Source: Sulfurovum sp.
Lineage (GTDB): Bacteria > Campylobacterota > Campylobacteria > Campylobacterales > Sulfurovaceae
Direction of reading: 5' to 3'
Assembly: GCA_023955225.1 (NCBI GenBank)
Contig: JAGSGJ010000035.1
Span: 1 to 19,724, forward strand
Length of the DNA stretch: 19,724 nt
The first letter of the stretch is position 1. The number at the start of each line of letters is the position of its first letter. Under the pieces are notes generated by a model that did not search any database, was not told where the DNA came from, and saw only the letters and a list, made by a program, of their open reading frames with translations. Both the position numbers and the translations under genes were made by a program. Shown piece after piece: positions 7,490 through 14,484 of this stretch.

Positions 7490-8305
7490 ATGGCTAAACA
7501 CTTTACATCTATTATCTCCAATGGATTTGGAAAATTTGCTTCTAAAGAATTTCCATCAACAGTACAAAACTTTATTAATACGGGTTATGTAAAACTCATG
7601 GGGCTTGATATGAGTGAGTTTAAAGAGCCTAGTGCCTATCCGACACTAAACAAACTCTTTACAAGAGCTTTTGTAATACCTAGAGCCTTGCCCGAAGACC
7701 AAAATGCACTGATCTCTGGTGTGGATGCACTCATTACTGATGCAGGAACGATCAAAGAGGGTAAAGCCTATCAGATCAAAGGGATGAGTTACAGTATTGA
7801 GAAACTTTTTGGTGCATACCATCAGGATGCAGTAAGCAAGGTAGAAGGAGGAGAGTTTATCAATTTTTATCTTTCTCCCAAGGATTACCACCGTTATCAT
7901 ATGCCCATGAAACTCAAAGTAAGATCACTGACACATATTCCCGGTAAACACTATCCGGTTAATTTTCCGTTACTTCGTCATAAAGTGGACCTGTTCATTG
8001 AGAATGAAAGAGTGGTCATAGAGTGTGAAGATGAAAAGGGAAGGACACAGGTGCTGGTTCTTGTGGCTGCACTCAATGTAGGTCAAATGGTTGTGACCTT
8101 TGAGGAAAAAGTGAGAACGAACTCAGAGATAAGAGAACCTGTTCATTATGAATATGAAGATTTTTGGGTAGAGAGGGGAGAGTTCTATGGATGGTTCGAG
8201 ATGGGTTCTACTGTCTTGACCTTTTCAGAAAAAGGAAGTATATTCCCGGAAGTAGCGATTAACCAAAAAGTAAAATTTACTGATGTTTTAGGTAAAGTAC
8301 TCTAA
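7490..8305 (+). CDS. psd: Phosphatidylserine decarboxylase proenzyme
   Basis: Converts phosphatidylserine to phosphatidylethanolamine, the last step of PE synthesis, at the inner membrane. The proenzyme cleaves itself to give a short alpha chain whose N-terminal serine becomes the pyruvoyl cofactor. Visible family marks: YPTLNKLFTRAF (about 47-58), GVDALITDAG (about 79-88, the PADG-equivalent strand), FYLSPKDYHRYHMP (about 126-139, with the conserved His-rich segment) and the self-cleavage site MGSTVLTF (238-245), cut between G239 and S240. The common form of the site is LGST, so Met replaces Leu one residue before the Gly; this should not block cleavage. At 271 residues the length fits the short psd class. 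The next gene's Shine-Dalgarno begins directly after the stop, so the two are co-transcribed. Confidence 0.94.
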   Translation: MAKHFTSIISNGFGKFASKEFPSTVQNFINTGYVKLMGLDMSEFKEPSAYPTLNKLFTRAFVIPRALPEDQNALISGVDALITDAGTIKEGKAYQIKGMSYSIEKLFGAYHQDAVSKVEGGEFINFYLSPKDYHRYHMPMKLKVRSLTHIPGKHYPVNFPLLRHKVDLFIENERVVIECEDEKGRTQVLVLVAALNVGQMVVTFEEKVRTNSEIREPVHYEYEDFWVERGEFYGWFEMGSTVLTFSEKGSIFPEVAINQKVKFTDVLGKVL

Positions 8306-8315
8306 AGGAGATTTT

Positions 8316-9236
8316 ATGCAAATTAAAGAAATACAAGAATATGCACAGGTACGTACAAAAGCACGAGCCTACTTATGTTACATCATGGGACGTAATATAT
8401 CTCAAACGATACGGAATGGAGATATAAAATTTGTACTCGCTAAACTTGATGATTTTAAAAAGTCTATCCCTAAAGCGAAAGTGGTTTATGCTTTAGACAG
8501 CAATGGTGTGCAGATCACAGATAATATCTCTGATTATAAGAATCTGAAAGGTATAGGTAAAGGTGAGAATAGAAGTAACAGAGCCTATTATTACCGTACA
8601 GTGGAAGAACATCGTTGTACTTTGACGGACCCTTACCCATCACTTATAAGTAACAGTATGGTGGTTACATCTTCTTTTCCTATTTATGATGAAGCAGACA
8701 ATCTTCTGTGTATCATTTGTGTGGATATTACACTTGAAAATATACTTAAAATGGTGCATCCAAGCTCTGTAGACTCTGTTACTGGAACAATGAGTAAAAT
8801 AGCATATACGGCATTTTCACTAGCCCTTTCTGCTGTGTCACTTTTGCTTTTTGTAAAGGGTATTACTTCTTTTCTACATTTTGGATTGGACTTTTCTGTG
8901 ATAGAGATCAATAAGATTTTTGAAGCAACCATTCTTCTTACACTCTCTTTGGCTATTTTTGACTTGGTAAAGGCCATATTTGAAGAAGAAGTATTGGGGA
9001 AAGAGAAGAAATATGGGACTGGAGACACCCATCAAACTATGGTGCGTTTCTTGGGTTCCATCATCATCGCTCTTTCCATTGAAGCCTTAATGCTTGTCTT
9101 TAAGTTTGCATTGACCGATCCTATAAAACTTCAGTTTGCAGTGTATCTTATAGCAGGTGTTTCTTTACTCCTTATAAGTCTTTCTTTATATATGAAGTTT
9201 AGTCGCGCGGAAACAAAAAACACAAAGCAGAACTAG
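8316..9236 (+). CDS. PDC/Cache-sensor domain protein with four C-terminal membrane helices
   Basis: No enzymatic function is recognised. Residues about 15-145 read as a PDC/Cache ligand-binding fold: VVYALDSNGVQITDN (57-70), NRAYYYRTV (88-96), a TDPYPS loop (104-109), VVTSSFPIYDEADNLLCIICVDITLE (116-141). Four hydrophobic segments follow at about 162-182, 202-222, 244-264 and 272-295, with a charged loop (about 223-242) between the second and third and a polar tail. There is no GGDEF, kinase or methyl-accepting output domain. Cache domains are normally periplasmic and bracketed by helices, but here no signal peptide or N-terminal helix precedes it. The start is firm: AAGGAG sits 5-6 nt before the ATG and immediately after the psd stop. 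Topology (cytoplasmic Cache or an unusual N-out insertion) cannot be decided by eye. Co-transcription with psd hints at membrane-lipid or envelope sensing, an inference only. Confidence 0.8.
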   Translation: MQIKEIQEYAQVRTKARAYLCYIMGRNISQTIRNGDIKFVLAKLDDFKKSIPKAKVVYALDSNGVQITDNISDYKNLKGIGKGENRSNRAYYYRTVEEHRCTLTDPYPSLISNSMVVTSSFPIYDEADNLLCIICVDITLENILKMVHPSSVDSVTGTMSKIAYTAFSLALSAVSLLLFVKGITSFLHFGLDFSVIEINKIFEATILLTLSLAIFDLVKAIFEEEVLGKEKKYGTGDTHQTMVRFLGSIIIALSIEALMLVFKFALTDPIKLQFAVYLIAGVSLLLISLSLYMKFSRAETKNTKQN

Positions 9237-9254
9237 ATGTTAAGAATTACAATT

Positions 9255-9303
9255 CAATGCAAGCGAAGCACTTATAGGGCTAAAGCCCAATGCATGCGAG
9301 CAA
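9255..9303. repeat. Direct repeat pair around a GGGCTAAAGCCC palindrome
   Basis: CAATGCAAGCGAAGCA (9255-9270) recurs imperfectly as CAATGCATGCGAGCAA (9288-9303). Between them lies GGGCTAAAGCCC (9277-9288), a 5-bp perfect stem with an AA centre. The block fills most of the 86-bp spacer between the PDC-sensor gene and the HAD phosphatase gene. It is more GC-rich than the surrounding spacer. It may be a small interspersed element or an RNA structure. A 30-codon open frame over it (9237-9329) looks spurious. Confidence 0.4.
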
Positions 9304-9322
9304 CTAAATTGAGAGTCGTAAA

Positions 9323-9958
9323 ATGCTGAGTCGTACAAAAAAGCTCATTATCTTCGATATGGACGGTACATTGGTCAATAGTTCTCTGACTATTGCCAAT
9401 GCCATTAACTATGTACGTGAAAATTTGGGTTTTGAACCAATGACACAAGAGTATATCCTTAGAAGGGTTAATGACCATACTGTCAATCCTGCAAAAACAT
9501 TTTATCATACCGATAGATTTGAACCAGAGCATGAGAAATGGTTTTCTGAGTATTATACGAAAAACCATGAAAATGAACTGGTGCTGTATGAAGGAATCAA
9601 AGAACTTCTTGAAAGCCTTAAGGATAAGGGGCATACCTTAGCCGTGGCAACAAATGCTTATAGAAGTTCAACCATAGAGTCACTGACACATTTAGAAGTC
9701 TATGAACATTTTGATAGCATAGCATGTTATGATGATGTTAATGAAGGAAAGCCTCACCCAGCGATGCTTCACAGGATTCTAGACGAGTTGGAACACAGTA
9801 GCCATGACGCACTTTTTATCGGCGATGGTCCGCGTGATGAGATGGCAAGTCAAAGAGCTGAGATAGACTACCTTATGGTAGACTGGGGTTTTACTGATCA
9901 TGCAGATGCTGTACGGAGTGTAGATGATCTGCATAAAATGTTGGTAAAAAGTATCTAA
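9323..9958 (+). CDS. HAD-superfamily phosphatase, phosphoglycolate phosphatase-like
   Basis: Predicted Mg2+-dependent cytoplasmic phosphomonoesterase. All four HAD motifs are visible: I, FDMDGTLV with nucleophile D12 and acid D14; II, LAVATNA with T110; III, EGKPHP with K143; IV, FIGDGPRDEM with D168 and D172. An alpha-helical cap lies between motifs I and II (about 20-85), the C1-cap layout of Gph/PGMB-type enzymes. The length of 211 residues fits phosphoglycolate phosphatase and relatives, but the substrate cannot be read from sequence. The Shine-Dalgarno is weak (GAGAG, about 9 nt upstream). The stop and the next start are adjacent (TAAATG), so it is translationally coupled to the DUF445 gene. 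Confidence 0.88.
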   Translation: MLSRTKKLIIFDMDGTLVNSSLTIANAINYVRENLGFEPMTQEYILRRVNDHTVNPAKTFYHTDRFEPEHEKWFSEYYTKNHENELVLYEGIKELLESLKDKGHTLAVATNAYRSSTIESLTHLEVYEHFDSIACYDDVNEGKPHPAMLHRILDELEHSSHDALFIGDGPRDEMASQRAEIDYLMVDWGFTDHADAVRSVDDLHKMLVKSI

Positions 9959-10663
9959 ATGTCAAAATCATTCATTACTGATATACTTTCCATACTCCTT
10001 ATAGGACTTTCGTACATTGTTCCTGTGCAATACCATAATGCACTCCTTTTCACAGGACTTTTTGCACTCTCCGGTGCCATCACCAATCAACTTGCTATTC
10101 ATATGTTGTTTGAAAAAGTACCATTTCTTTATGGTTCTGGCGTAATAGAAAAAAAATTTACTGCTTTTAAAGAGTCTATCCATGAGATGATAATGAAACA
10201 GTTTTTTACCAAAGAACAGTTAGGAGATTTCTTTACGAAAGAAGAACAGAAGATAGACTTAACCCCTTTAGTGGAAGGTGCAGACTTTTCTCCTGCTTTT
10301 GATGCACTCTCTAAAACTGTGATGGAGTCTAAGTTTGGTGGTGCCATTTCTATGTTTGGCGGAGAGGAAGCTTTAGACGGTTTGCGTGAGCCTTTTTCCA
10401 GAAAGTTAAAAAGTGCTGTAAGTTCTATAGTCTCTTCTTCTGCATTTAAAGCACAACTTGACCATCATATACAGAGTTCAGCTTTGAGTGAAGATATGAT
10501 AGCTTCAGTGGAAGGACTCATTACGAGACGATTGGATGAACTGACACCGAATATGGTTAAAGAGTTAGTACAAGACCTGATTAAAGAACATTTAGGATGG
10601 TTAGTTGTGTGGGGCGGTGTCTTTGGTGGCCTTATAGGACTTGTATCATCATTTTTTCTTTAA
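9959..10663 (+). CDS. DUF445 family membrane protein (YheB-like)
   Basis: Integral membrane protein of unknown function. It shows the DUF445 signature at the N-terminus: hydrophobic helices at about 8-24 and 27-45 containing GAITNQLAIHMLFEKVPF, followed by LYGSGVIEKKFTAFKESI. A soluble helical middle (about 70-205) holds amphipathic and acidic stretches. A C-terminal hydrophobic segment (about 211-233, WLVVWGGVFGGLIGLVSSFF) closes the protein. The two ends are therefore in the membrane with a large domain between them. It starts directly after the HAD stop with no Shine-Dalgarno of its own, so translation is probably coupled. At 234 residues it is on the short side for DUF445 but looks complete. 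Confidence 0.85.
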   Translation: MSKSFITDILSILLIGLSYIVPVQYHNALLFTGLFALSGAITNQLAIHMLFEKVPFLYGSGVIEKKFTAFKESIHEMIMKQFFTKEQLGDFFTKEEQKIDLTPLVEGADFSPAFDALSKTVMESKFGGAISMFGGEEALDGLREPFSRKLKSAVSSIVSSSAFKAQLDHHIQSSALSEDMIASVEGLITRRLDELTPNMVKELVQDLIKEHLGWLVVWGGVFGGLIGLVSSFFL

Positions 10664-10706
10664 GAGTCTTTTAAGTCACATTTATAATTGGTTAATACAA
10701 AAAGAG

Positions 10707-10736
10707 TATAATTTTGCCACTATAATTCCCCGGAGA
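10707..10736 (+). promoter_or_regulatory. Promoter and Shine-Dalgarno for the L,D-transpeptidase, supporting a TTG start
   Basis: TATAAT occurs at 10707-10712 and again at 10721-10726. The first would give a transcript beginning near 10719 that retains GGAGA (10732-10736); the second would start inside the Shine-Dalgarno and is less useful. GGAGA is 6 nt before the in-frame TTG at 10743. This decides the start: an upstream TTG at 10641, overlapping the DUF445 gene, has no such signal. Confidence 0.55.
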
Positions 10737-10742
10737 CCTTAT

Positions 10743-11657
10743 TTGCTTTATATTAAAATACTATTGATTACACTTATGCTTAGTTCTATGGCAAATGCCA
10801 AGAGTTATTTTAAAACACATGATGATATGTGTGATAATACAGAAACAAAACAACAGTGTACAAATGATTTTAACTCTGTAAGAAATCTTCAAATTTCTCT
10901 AAATAGAGATGAAAATATCAAAGCAAACCTCAAGAGGGATGGTAAGTGGGGAGAGAAGACTAAAGAAGCAGTCATCGCTTTTCAAGAACATTATGGACTT
11001 ACTCATACGGATGGATGGGTGGGTAAAGAGACCAAAACACAGCTTGATAAAATCTCAAGAAAAATTAAATTCCCTAAAGATAAAAAAGTCAAATATGTAA
11101 AACTCATGAAGTATAACAGTTATACGGACTTTAGAAAACACACGAATCTTAGAAAAAGTTTCAGTATCTACGAAGATAAAAAGTTACTCGGTCATGCAAA
11201 TGGCCGAAATACAACATTAAAAGTAGATATTTCTGAACAAAGAGTAAGACTCTATGTGGATGGTAAAGTAGCACTCTGTGCTCCTTGTACAACAGGTGCA
11301 AAGAGAAAACTGGAACCAAATACTGGGATTATTAGAAATCAATGTACACCTAAAGGAACATTTAAAATACAAGAAAAGATAGCAGATAAACGTTCTACTA
11401 TCTTTGGTAAAATGTATAAAGGTAAGAAGTTAGTCTATAAAGGTGATAGAAGAAAATACAAAGGCGGAAAAGCCAAATATGTAGGTGCTTCACTTCAAAA
11501 CTGGATGCGATTGACAAGTGGCGGCATAGGTCTTCATGCAAGTAAATATGTAAAAAGATATCCAGGAAGTAATGGATGTATCAGACTTCCTTATAAGGTT
11601 TCAAGAACTATTTTCAAAAAAGTACGTAAAGGTACACCGGTACGTATCGTAAACTAA
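10743..11657 (+). CDS. Secreted L,D-transpeptidase (YkuD) with peptidoglycan-binding domain
   Basis: Periplasmic enzyme predicted to form or edit 3-3 peptide cross-links in peptidoglycan or attach partners to it. The TTG at 10743 is chosen because it follows GGAGA and gives a clean signal peptide (LYIKILLITLMLSSMANA, cleavage before Lys-Ser); the frame stays open upstream to 10641. The mature protein begins with a PG_binding_1-like helical domain (about 29-100: NLQISLNRD, DGKWGEKTKEAVIAFQEHYG, DGWVGKETKTQL). The YkuD domain is at about 165-304: LKVDISEQRVRLYVDGK, TPKGTFKIQ, and the active site IGLHAS with H265 and GSNGCIRLP with C279 as nucleophile. Length from this start is 304 residues. The protein is very lysine-rich, which fits a wall-binding protein. 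Ldt enzymes can also act as carboxypeptidases in cell-shape control in this phylum; which activity applies here is unknown. Confidence 0.9.
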   Translation: MLYIKILLITLMLSSMANAKSYFKTHDDMCDNTETKQQCTNDFNSVRNLQISLNRDENIKANLKRDGKWGEKTKEAVIAFQEHYGLTHTDGWVGKETKTQLDKISRKIKFPKDKKVKYVKLMKYNSYTDFRKHTNLRKSFSIYEDKKLLGHANGRNTTLKVDISEQRVRLYVDGKVALCAPCTTGAKRKLEPNTGIIRNQCTPKGTFKIQEKIADKRSTIFGKMYKGKKLVYKGDRRKYKGGKAKYVGASLQNWMRLTSGGIGLHASKYVKRYPGSNGCIRLPYKVSRTIFKKVRKGTPVRIVN

Positions 11658-11696
11658 TATCTGTAAGTGTTGGCATAAAAGCTAAGCCCAAAAGTT

Positions 11697-12272
11697 CTAG
11701 TCTGGGATACCAGCACTTTTCTTTTTAGCCACCATTGATGTTTTCATTGTCTTGTATCCTTGGTAATCTTCATCCCAAAACTCAGGGTTATGCAAAAGTT
11801 CACATTTGTCATAAAAAGTAGCCTCAAGTTCACCTTCACTGAGAAGAAAATCAGGATTAGAAGGTATACGCTCATTCTGGGCATCATGCAAAAATGTCTC
11901 CAAAAGTATAATACCATTGGGTTTAAGAGCATCTATCATCTGAGGAAAGAGTCTTCGTTCTAAGAAATAAGTACACACTATGAGGTCATACTTTTCTTTT
12001 GGGAGTGTAAAGGTATCAAAATCCACCTCTATCGCATTAATGTTAGGGATATTGTTTAGGTGCTCTATAGCAACAGAAGAGATGTCAAGTGCATCGACAG
12101 TAAATCCTTTTGAAGCTAAGTATTTACTGTGTCGTCCCATGCCGCAAGCGATGTCAAGTGCTTGCGGTCCTGTAGCAAGTGAAGCATAGTCGCTGACCAG
12201 TTTAATGGGTTCATTGGGTATTGGATTGTTCTGGTATTTTTCATCCCAACGTTCTTTATCTGCCTGTGCCAT
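11697..12272 (-). CDS. Class I SAM-dependent methyltransferase, TehB/UbiE-like small form
   Basis: Predicted soluble methyltransferase of unknown substrate. Residues 37-52 (QALDIACGMGRHSKYL) are the SAM-binding motif I with its glycine-rich loop, and ALDIS (61-65) supplies the acidic residue D63 that contacts the ribose. YDLIVCTYFLERRLF (about 95-109) is motif II and LKPNGIILLETF (about 117-128) is motif III. The 191-residue length matches stand-alone Rossmann methyltransferases annotated near TehB. The N-terminus (ERWDEKYQNN) is typical of this subgroup. AGGT (complement of 12279-12282) lies 6 nt before the ATG. It is divergent from xth with 82 bp between, and 39 bp from the end of the convergent L,D-transpeptidase gene. 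Confidence 0.82.
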   Translation of the reverse strand: MAQADKERWDEKYQNNPIPNEPIKLVSDYASLATGPQALDIACGMGRHSKYLASKGFTVDALDISSVAIEHLNNIPNINAIEVDFDTFTLPKEKYDLIVCTYFLERRLFPQMIDALKPNGIILLETFLHDAQNERIPSNPDFLLSEGELEATFYDKCELLHNPEFWDEDYQGYKTMKTSMVAKKKSAGIPD

Positions 12273-12302
12273 CTTTTACCTTTTTTTTGAAGTCTGTTTT
12301 GG

Positions 12303-12308
12303 TATTAT
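12303..12308 (+). promoter_or_regulatory. Probable -10 box for xth
   Basis: TATTAT at 12303-12308, preceded by TTTTGG, is the best -10 in the 82-bp divergent spacer. AGGGAGA (12342-12348) is a strong Shine-Dalgarno 6 nt before the ATG at 12355. Confidence 0.35.
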
Positions 12309-12354
12309 TCTATCTAAATAATTAAGAATTAAAACATAAATAGGGAGATACGAA

Positions 12355-13134
12355 ATGTCAAATAGTAATACACTAACCTTTATATCATGGAACGTAAACG
12401 GCATTAGAGCAGTAGAGAAAAAAGAAGCACTCAAGTGGATAGACGAAGAAAATGTAGACTTCCTCGGATTGCAGGAAATTAAAGCAGAAGCAGACCAGAT
12501 CCCTGAAAGTATCTTTGACAGAGAGTATAAGTTTCAAAGTATCAACTCATCATCAAACAAAGGACAGTCAGGTGTAGCACTCTACACAGATATCAAGGGT
12601 GAAGCATCTTGCTGTGCACATGTTGATATTTTAGATGAAGGACGTATCAATGAATACCATTTCGGAGATATCGCATACTTTAATGTATACTTTCCCAATG
12701 GACAACGTAATGATGAACGTTTGGTCTATAAAATGGAGTTCTACGATCGTTTCTTAACACATATCAATACACTAAGAGAGGAGGGCAAGTCCATCGTCGT
12801 ATGTGGTGATGTAAACACAGCTCATAAAGAATTTGACCTCGCACGTCCTAAAGCCAATGAAAAAACATCAGGCTTCTTGCCTATGGAACGTGAATGGATG
12901 GATAAACTCATGGAGCATGGCTACATAGATACTTTTAGACATGTAAAAGGTGATGAAGTAGACCGTTACAGCTGGTGGAGTTACAGAGCAGGAGCCAGAG
13001 GTAATAATGTAGGGTGGAGAATCGATTACTTCTTTGTATCAGATGACCTAAAAGAAAAGATAGTCGATGCTGATATCTTGGATCATGTTATGGGAAGTGA
13101 CCACTGTCCTGTGAAATTGGTTTTGAAAGTTTAA
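12355..13134 (+). CDS. xth: Exodeoxyribonuclease III / AP endonuclease
   Basis: Base-excision-repair enzyme that cuts DNA 5' of abasic sites and degrades from 3' ends, with Mg2+. The whole 259-residue protein is an exonuclease-endonuclease-phosphatase fold with the family residues in place: ISWNVNGIRA (N13), LQEIKAE (metal-binding E41), VVCGDVNTAH (D152, N154), DRYSWWSYR, NNVGWRIDYFF, and MGSDHCPV (catalytic pair D249-H250). The WWSYR...GWRIDY arrangement resembles the APE1/ExoA type of the Xth family. Its 3' end is 2 bp from the stop of the converging small WHLT gene. It probably has its own promoter in the short spacer shared with the methyltransferase gene. Confidence 0.95.
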   Translation: MSNSNTLTFISWNVNGIRAVEKKEALKWIDEENVDFLGLQEIKAEADQIPESIFDREYKFQSINSSSNKGQSGVALYTDIKGEASCCAHVDILDEGRINEYHFGDIAYFNVYFPNGQRNDERLVYKMEFYDRFLTHINTLREEGKSIVVCGDVNTAHKEFDLARPKANEKTSGFLPMEREWMDKLMEHGYIDTFRHVKGDEVDRYSWWSYRAGARGNNVGWRIDYFFVSDDLKEKIVDADILDHVMGSDHCPVKLVLKV

Positions 13135-13136
13135 TT

Positions 13137-13511
13137 TTACCTTTTAGTCAAATGCCATCCACCACCATCTGGGCATATATAAACACTCAGTTGTGATTCT
13201 TTTTGTATAGATAGCATCATTGCTTCTTGAGCAGATGCTTCTGAGTAATATAGGTCTTTAGGCTGTCCCTTACTGTCAGTACAGGAGCATATATCATTCT
13301 CCTGTACTGAAAGGTTCTCATTGGCTTGTATAGATTCTTTTATACGCTTGCTATGCTCGTTAAGTTCAAGTATGCTTTCAACTTTAAAGTAAGTCAATAT
13401 TTGTGTTTCCGATAGATAAGATAGATGGGGATTTTTTTTTAGGGTTTTTAAGATTTCTTCTTTTTTAGCTAAATCAGTTTTTATAGCTTGAAGTGATTGT
13501 TCTAAGTTCAC
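13137..13511 (-). CDS. Small hypothetical protein with C-terminal Cys/His 'GGWHLT' motif
   Basis: Function unknown. The 124-residue protein has a charged helical, probably coiled-coil N-terminal part (about 1-65). The C-terminal 50 residues contain C75-S-C77 and a last strand with C113-P-D-G-G-G-W-H120-L-T. The pairing of an early Cys cluster with a final CP...GWHLT is seen in small zinc-ribbon-like domains, so C75, C77, C113 and H120 are plausible metal ligands; this is inference. The only workable start is GTG at 13511, because a TAA lies in frame just upstream, and no Shine-Dalgarno is evident. It lies 18 nt after the DUF1456 stop, behind a 19-nt palindrome, and is likely the last gene of the ychF cluster. 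Confidence 0.65.
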   Translation of the reverse strand: MNLEQSLQAIKTDLAKKEEILKTLKKNPHLSYLSETQILTYFKVESILELNEHSKRIKESIQANENLSVQENDICSCTDSKGQPKDLYYSEASAQEAMMLSIQKESQLSVYICPDGGGWHLTKR

Positions 13512-13521
13512 AATGTTGAAA

Positions 13522-13540
13522 AGATAGACTTAGTCTATCT
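13522..13540. repeat. Perfect 19-nt palindrome across the DUF1456 stop codon
   Basis: AGATAGACT, a central T, then AGTCTATCT: 9-bp arms around one base. As minus-strand RNA it can fold with 7 pairs and a 5-nt loop, and is followed by UUUUC. It could be a weak terminator or attenuator reducing expression of the WHLT gene, or a protein-binding site. The stem is mostly A-U, so termination would be inefficient. Confidence 0.4.
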
Positions 13541-14009
13541 CTCCCACATAATAAAATTCATCCAAACCATCTAAAAATGCCATCAGTAACTCATCTGAAC
13601 ACTCTTTAAAGTTTTTATGGCCTTCTTTACGGAAGAGAGAAGCGAGTTGCTGCTTACTGAGTTCAACATCTGCCAGACCAAAGATAATCTCTGTTTCTGC
13701 CTCTTTGAGTTCTAATGCAATACGCAACTTTTTGAGTATGAGGTTGTTTGTAAGTTCTACTGCTTCATCCTCATTGGGTTTCTTAGGGGATGGCCCTCTT
13801 TTAAGTGTGACAAGTCCATCTAAAAATACACCCAACTCTTCATAGGTAGCTACCGTAAAGCCATTATCTAGACGACGTTTTAGAAGAGACTGCAAATGTG
13901 AGGCTTCTATTTTATACTCTTCAAGTTTGTAGGCTTCTAACATCTCTTCAGTCGTTAACTTTAGTGCTTTTTGTATACGGTATAGTATTTCGTTTATATT
14001 GATTATCAT
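13530..14009 (-). CDS. DUF1456 family protein (YehS-like)
   Basis: Cytoplasmic protein of unknown role, 159 residues, close to E. coli YehS (about 156). It consists of two tandem copies of the DUF1456 unit: residues about 3-75 (NEILYRIQKALKLTTEEMLE, then FLDGLVTLKRGPSPKK) and about 87-155 (NLILKKLRIALELKEAETEI, then LLMAFLDGLDEFYYVG). Each has the pattern of helix, acidic turn, ES/CSDELL and FLDGL. The ATG at 14009 is chosen because it follows AGGGA by about 8 nt and comes one base after the upstream stop (TAA-T-ATG); the frame is open to a TTG at 14036 but that would overlap the DUF302 gene. The coupling indicates one transcript with the DUF302 and ychF genes. Confidence 0.82.
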   Translation of the reverse strand: MIININEILYRIQKALKLTTEEMLEAYKLEEYKIEASHLQSLLKRRLDNGFTVATYEELGVFLDGLVTLKRGPSPKKPNEDEAVELTNNLILKKLRIALELKEAETEIIFGLADVELSKQQLASLFRKEGHKNFKECSDELLMAFLDGLDEFYYVGEID

Positions 14010-14010
14010 A

Positions 14011-14475
14011 TTATTTTTTCCCTGATTCTTCAGCAAGATCTGCCAATGCGATTTTTGCTTTTGTTAGTATGTTTAAACAATTTTTGTCTTTAATGTTGTG
14101 TTTTAAAGACCAGTACTCCGGATTGGTATATGTGATGGTTGTTTTACCTTCATAGTCTGTTGTGAAAAGTATGCGAAGCGGTAGATCCAAGCCCATAGAA
14201 GGGTTACAGTTCATAAGCACAGTTCCCATCTTAGGATTACCAAAAACGACAACAGTTTCTGGTTTCAAGTTCATGTTCACATTTCTGGCATTAGTTCTGT
14301 GATCTATGGTACTAAAATGAGTTAAGCCTTGATCTTTGATGAGTTTTTCTAGTTTCGATACAGCAGTAGGTAGATCATTTTGACTCTCTACGGTTTTAAG
14401 AAATGTACCTTTTTTACTATCACAACCAAGTAAAGTAAAACCAACCAATCCAATTAAAAGTAACTTTCTCATCAT
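14011..14475 (-). CDS. DUF302 family lipoprotein
   Basis: Predicted envelope lipoprotein of unknown function. A short N-terminal signal (MMRKLLLIGLVGFTLLGC) ends in an LLGC lipobox with C18 as the lipidated residue. The mature part is a DUF302 domain: GLTHFSTIDHRTNARNVNM, then TVVVFGNPKMGTVLMNCNPS and LPLRILFTTDYEGKTTITYTNPEYW. DUF302 domains form a small alpha/beta fold and often occur as exported single-domain proteins. C95 (in MNCNPS) and C138 are the other cysteines. The start could be either ATG of an ATGATG pair; AGGACA lies just upstream. It begins 9 nt after ychF ends and is joined to the DUF1456 gene by a single base, so the genes form an operon. Confidence 0.85.
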   Translation of the reverse strand: MMRKLLLIGLVGFTLLGCDSKKGTFLKTVESQNDLPTAVSKLEKLIKDQGLTHFSTIDHRTNARNVNMNLKPETVVVFGNPKMGTVLMNCNPSMGLDLPLRILFTTDYEGKTTITYTNPEYWSLKHNIKDKNCLNILTKAKIALADLAEESGKK

Positions 14476-14484
14476 TGTCCTTTT

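Noticed and set aside
9237..9329. A 30-codon open frame between the PDC-sensor and HAD genes
   Set aside because: It consists of the repeat block, is very basic, has no Shine-Dalgarno, overlaps the HAD start and resembles no family; probably chance.
9272..9634. A 120-codon minus-strand frame over the HAD gene start
   Set aside because: The plus strand encodes all four HAD motifs in this gene; the antisense frame has no recognisable domain or initiation signal.
14010..14036. TTG start for the DUF1456 protein, nine codons upstream
   Set aside because: It lies inside the DUF302 gene and lacks support; the ATG at 14009 has AGGGA and matches the usual YehS length.
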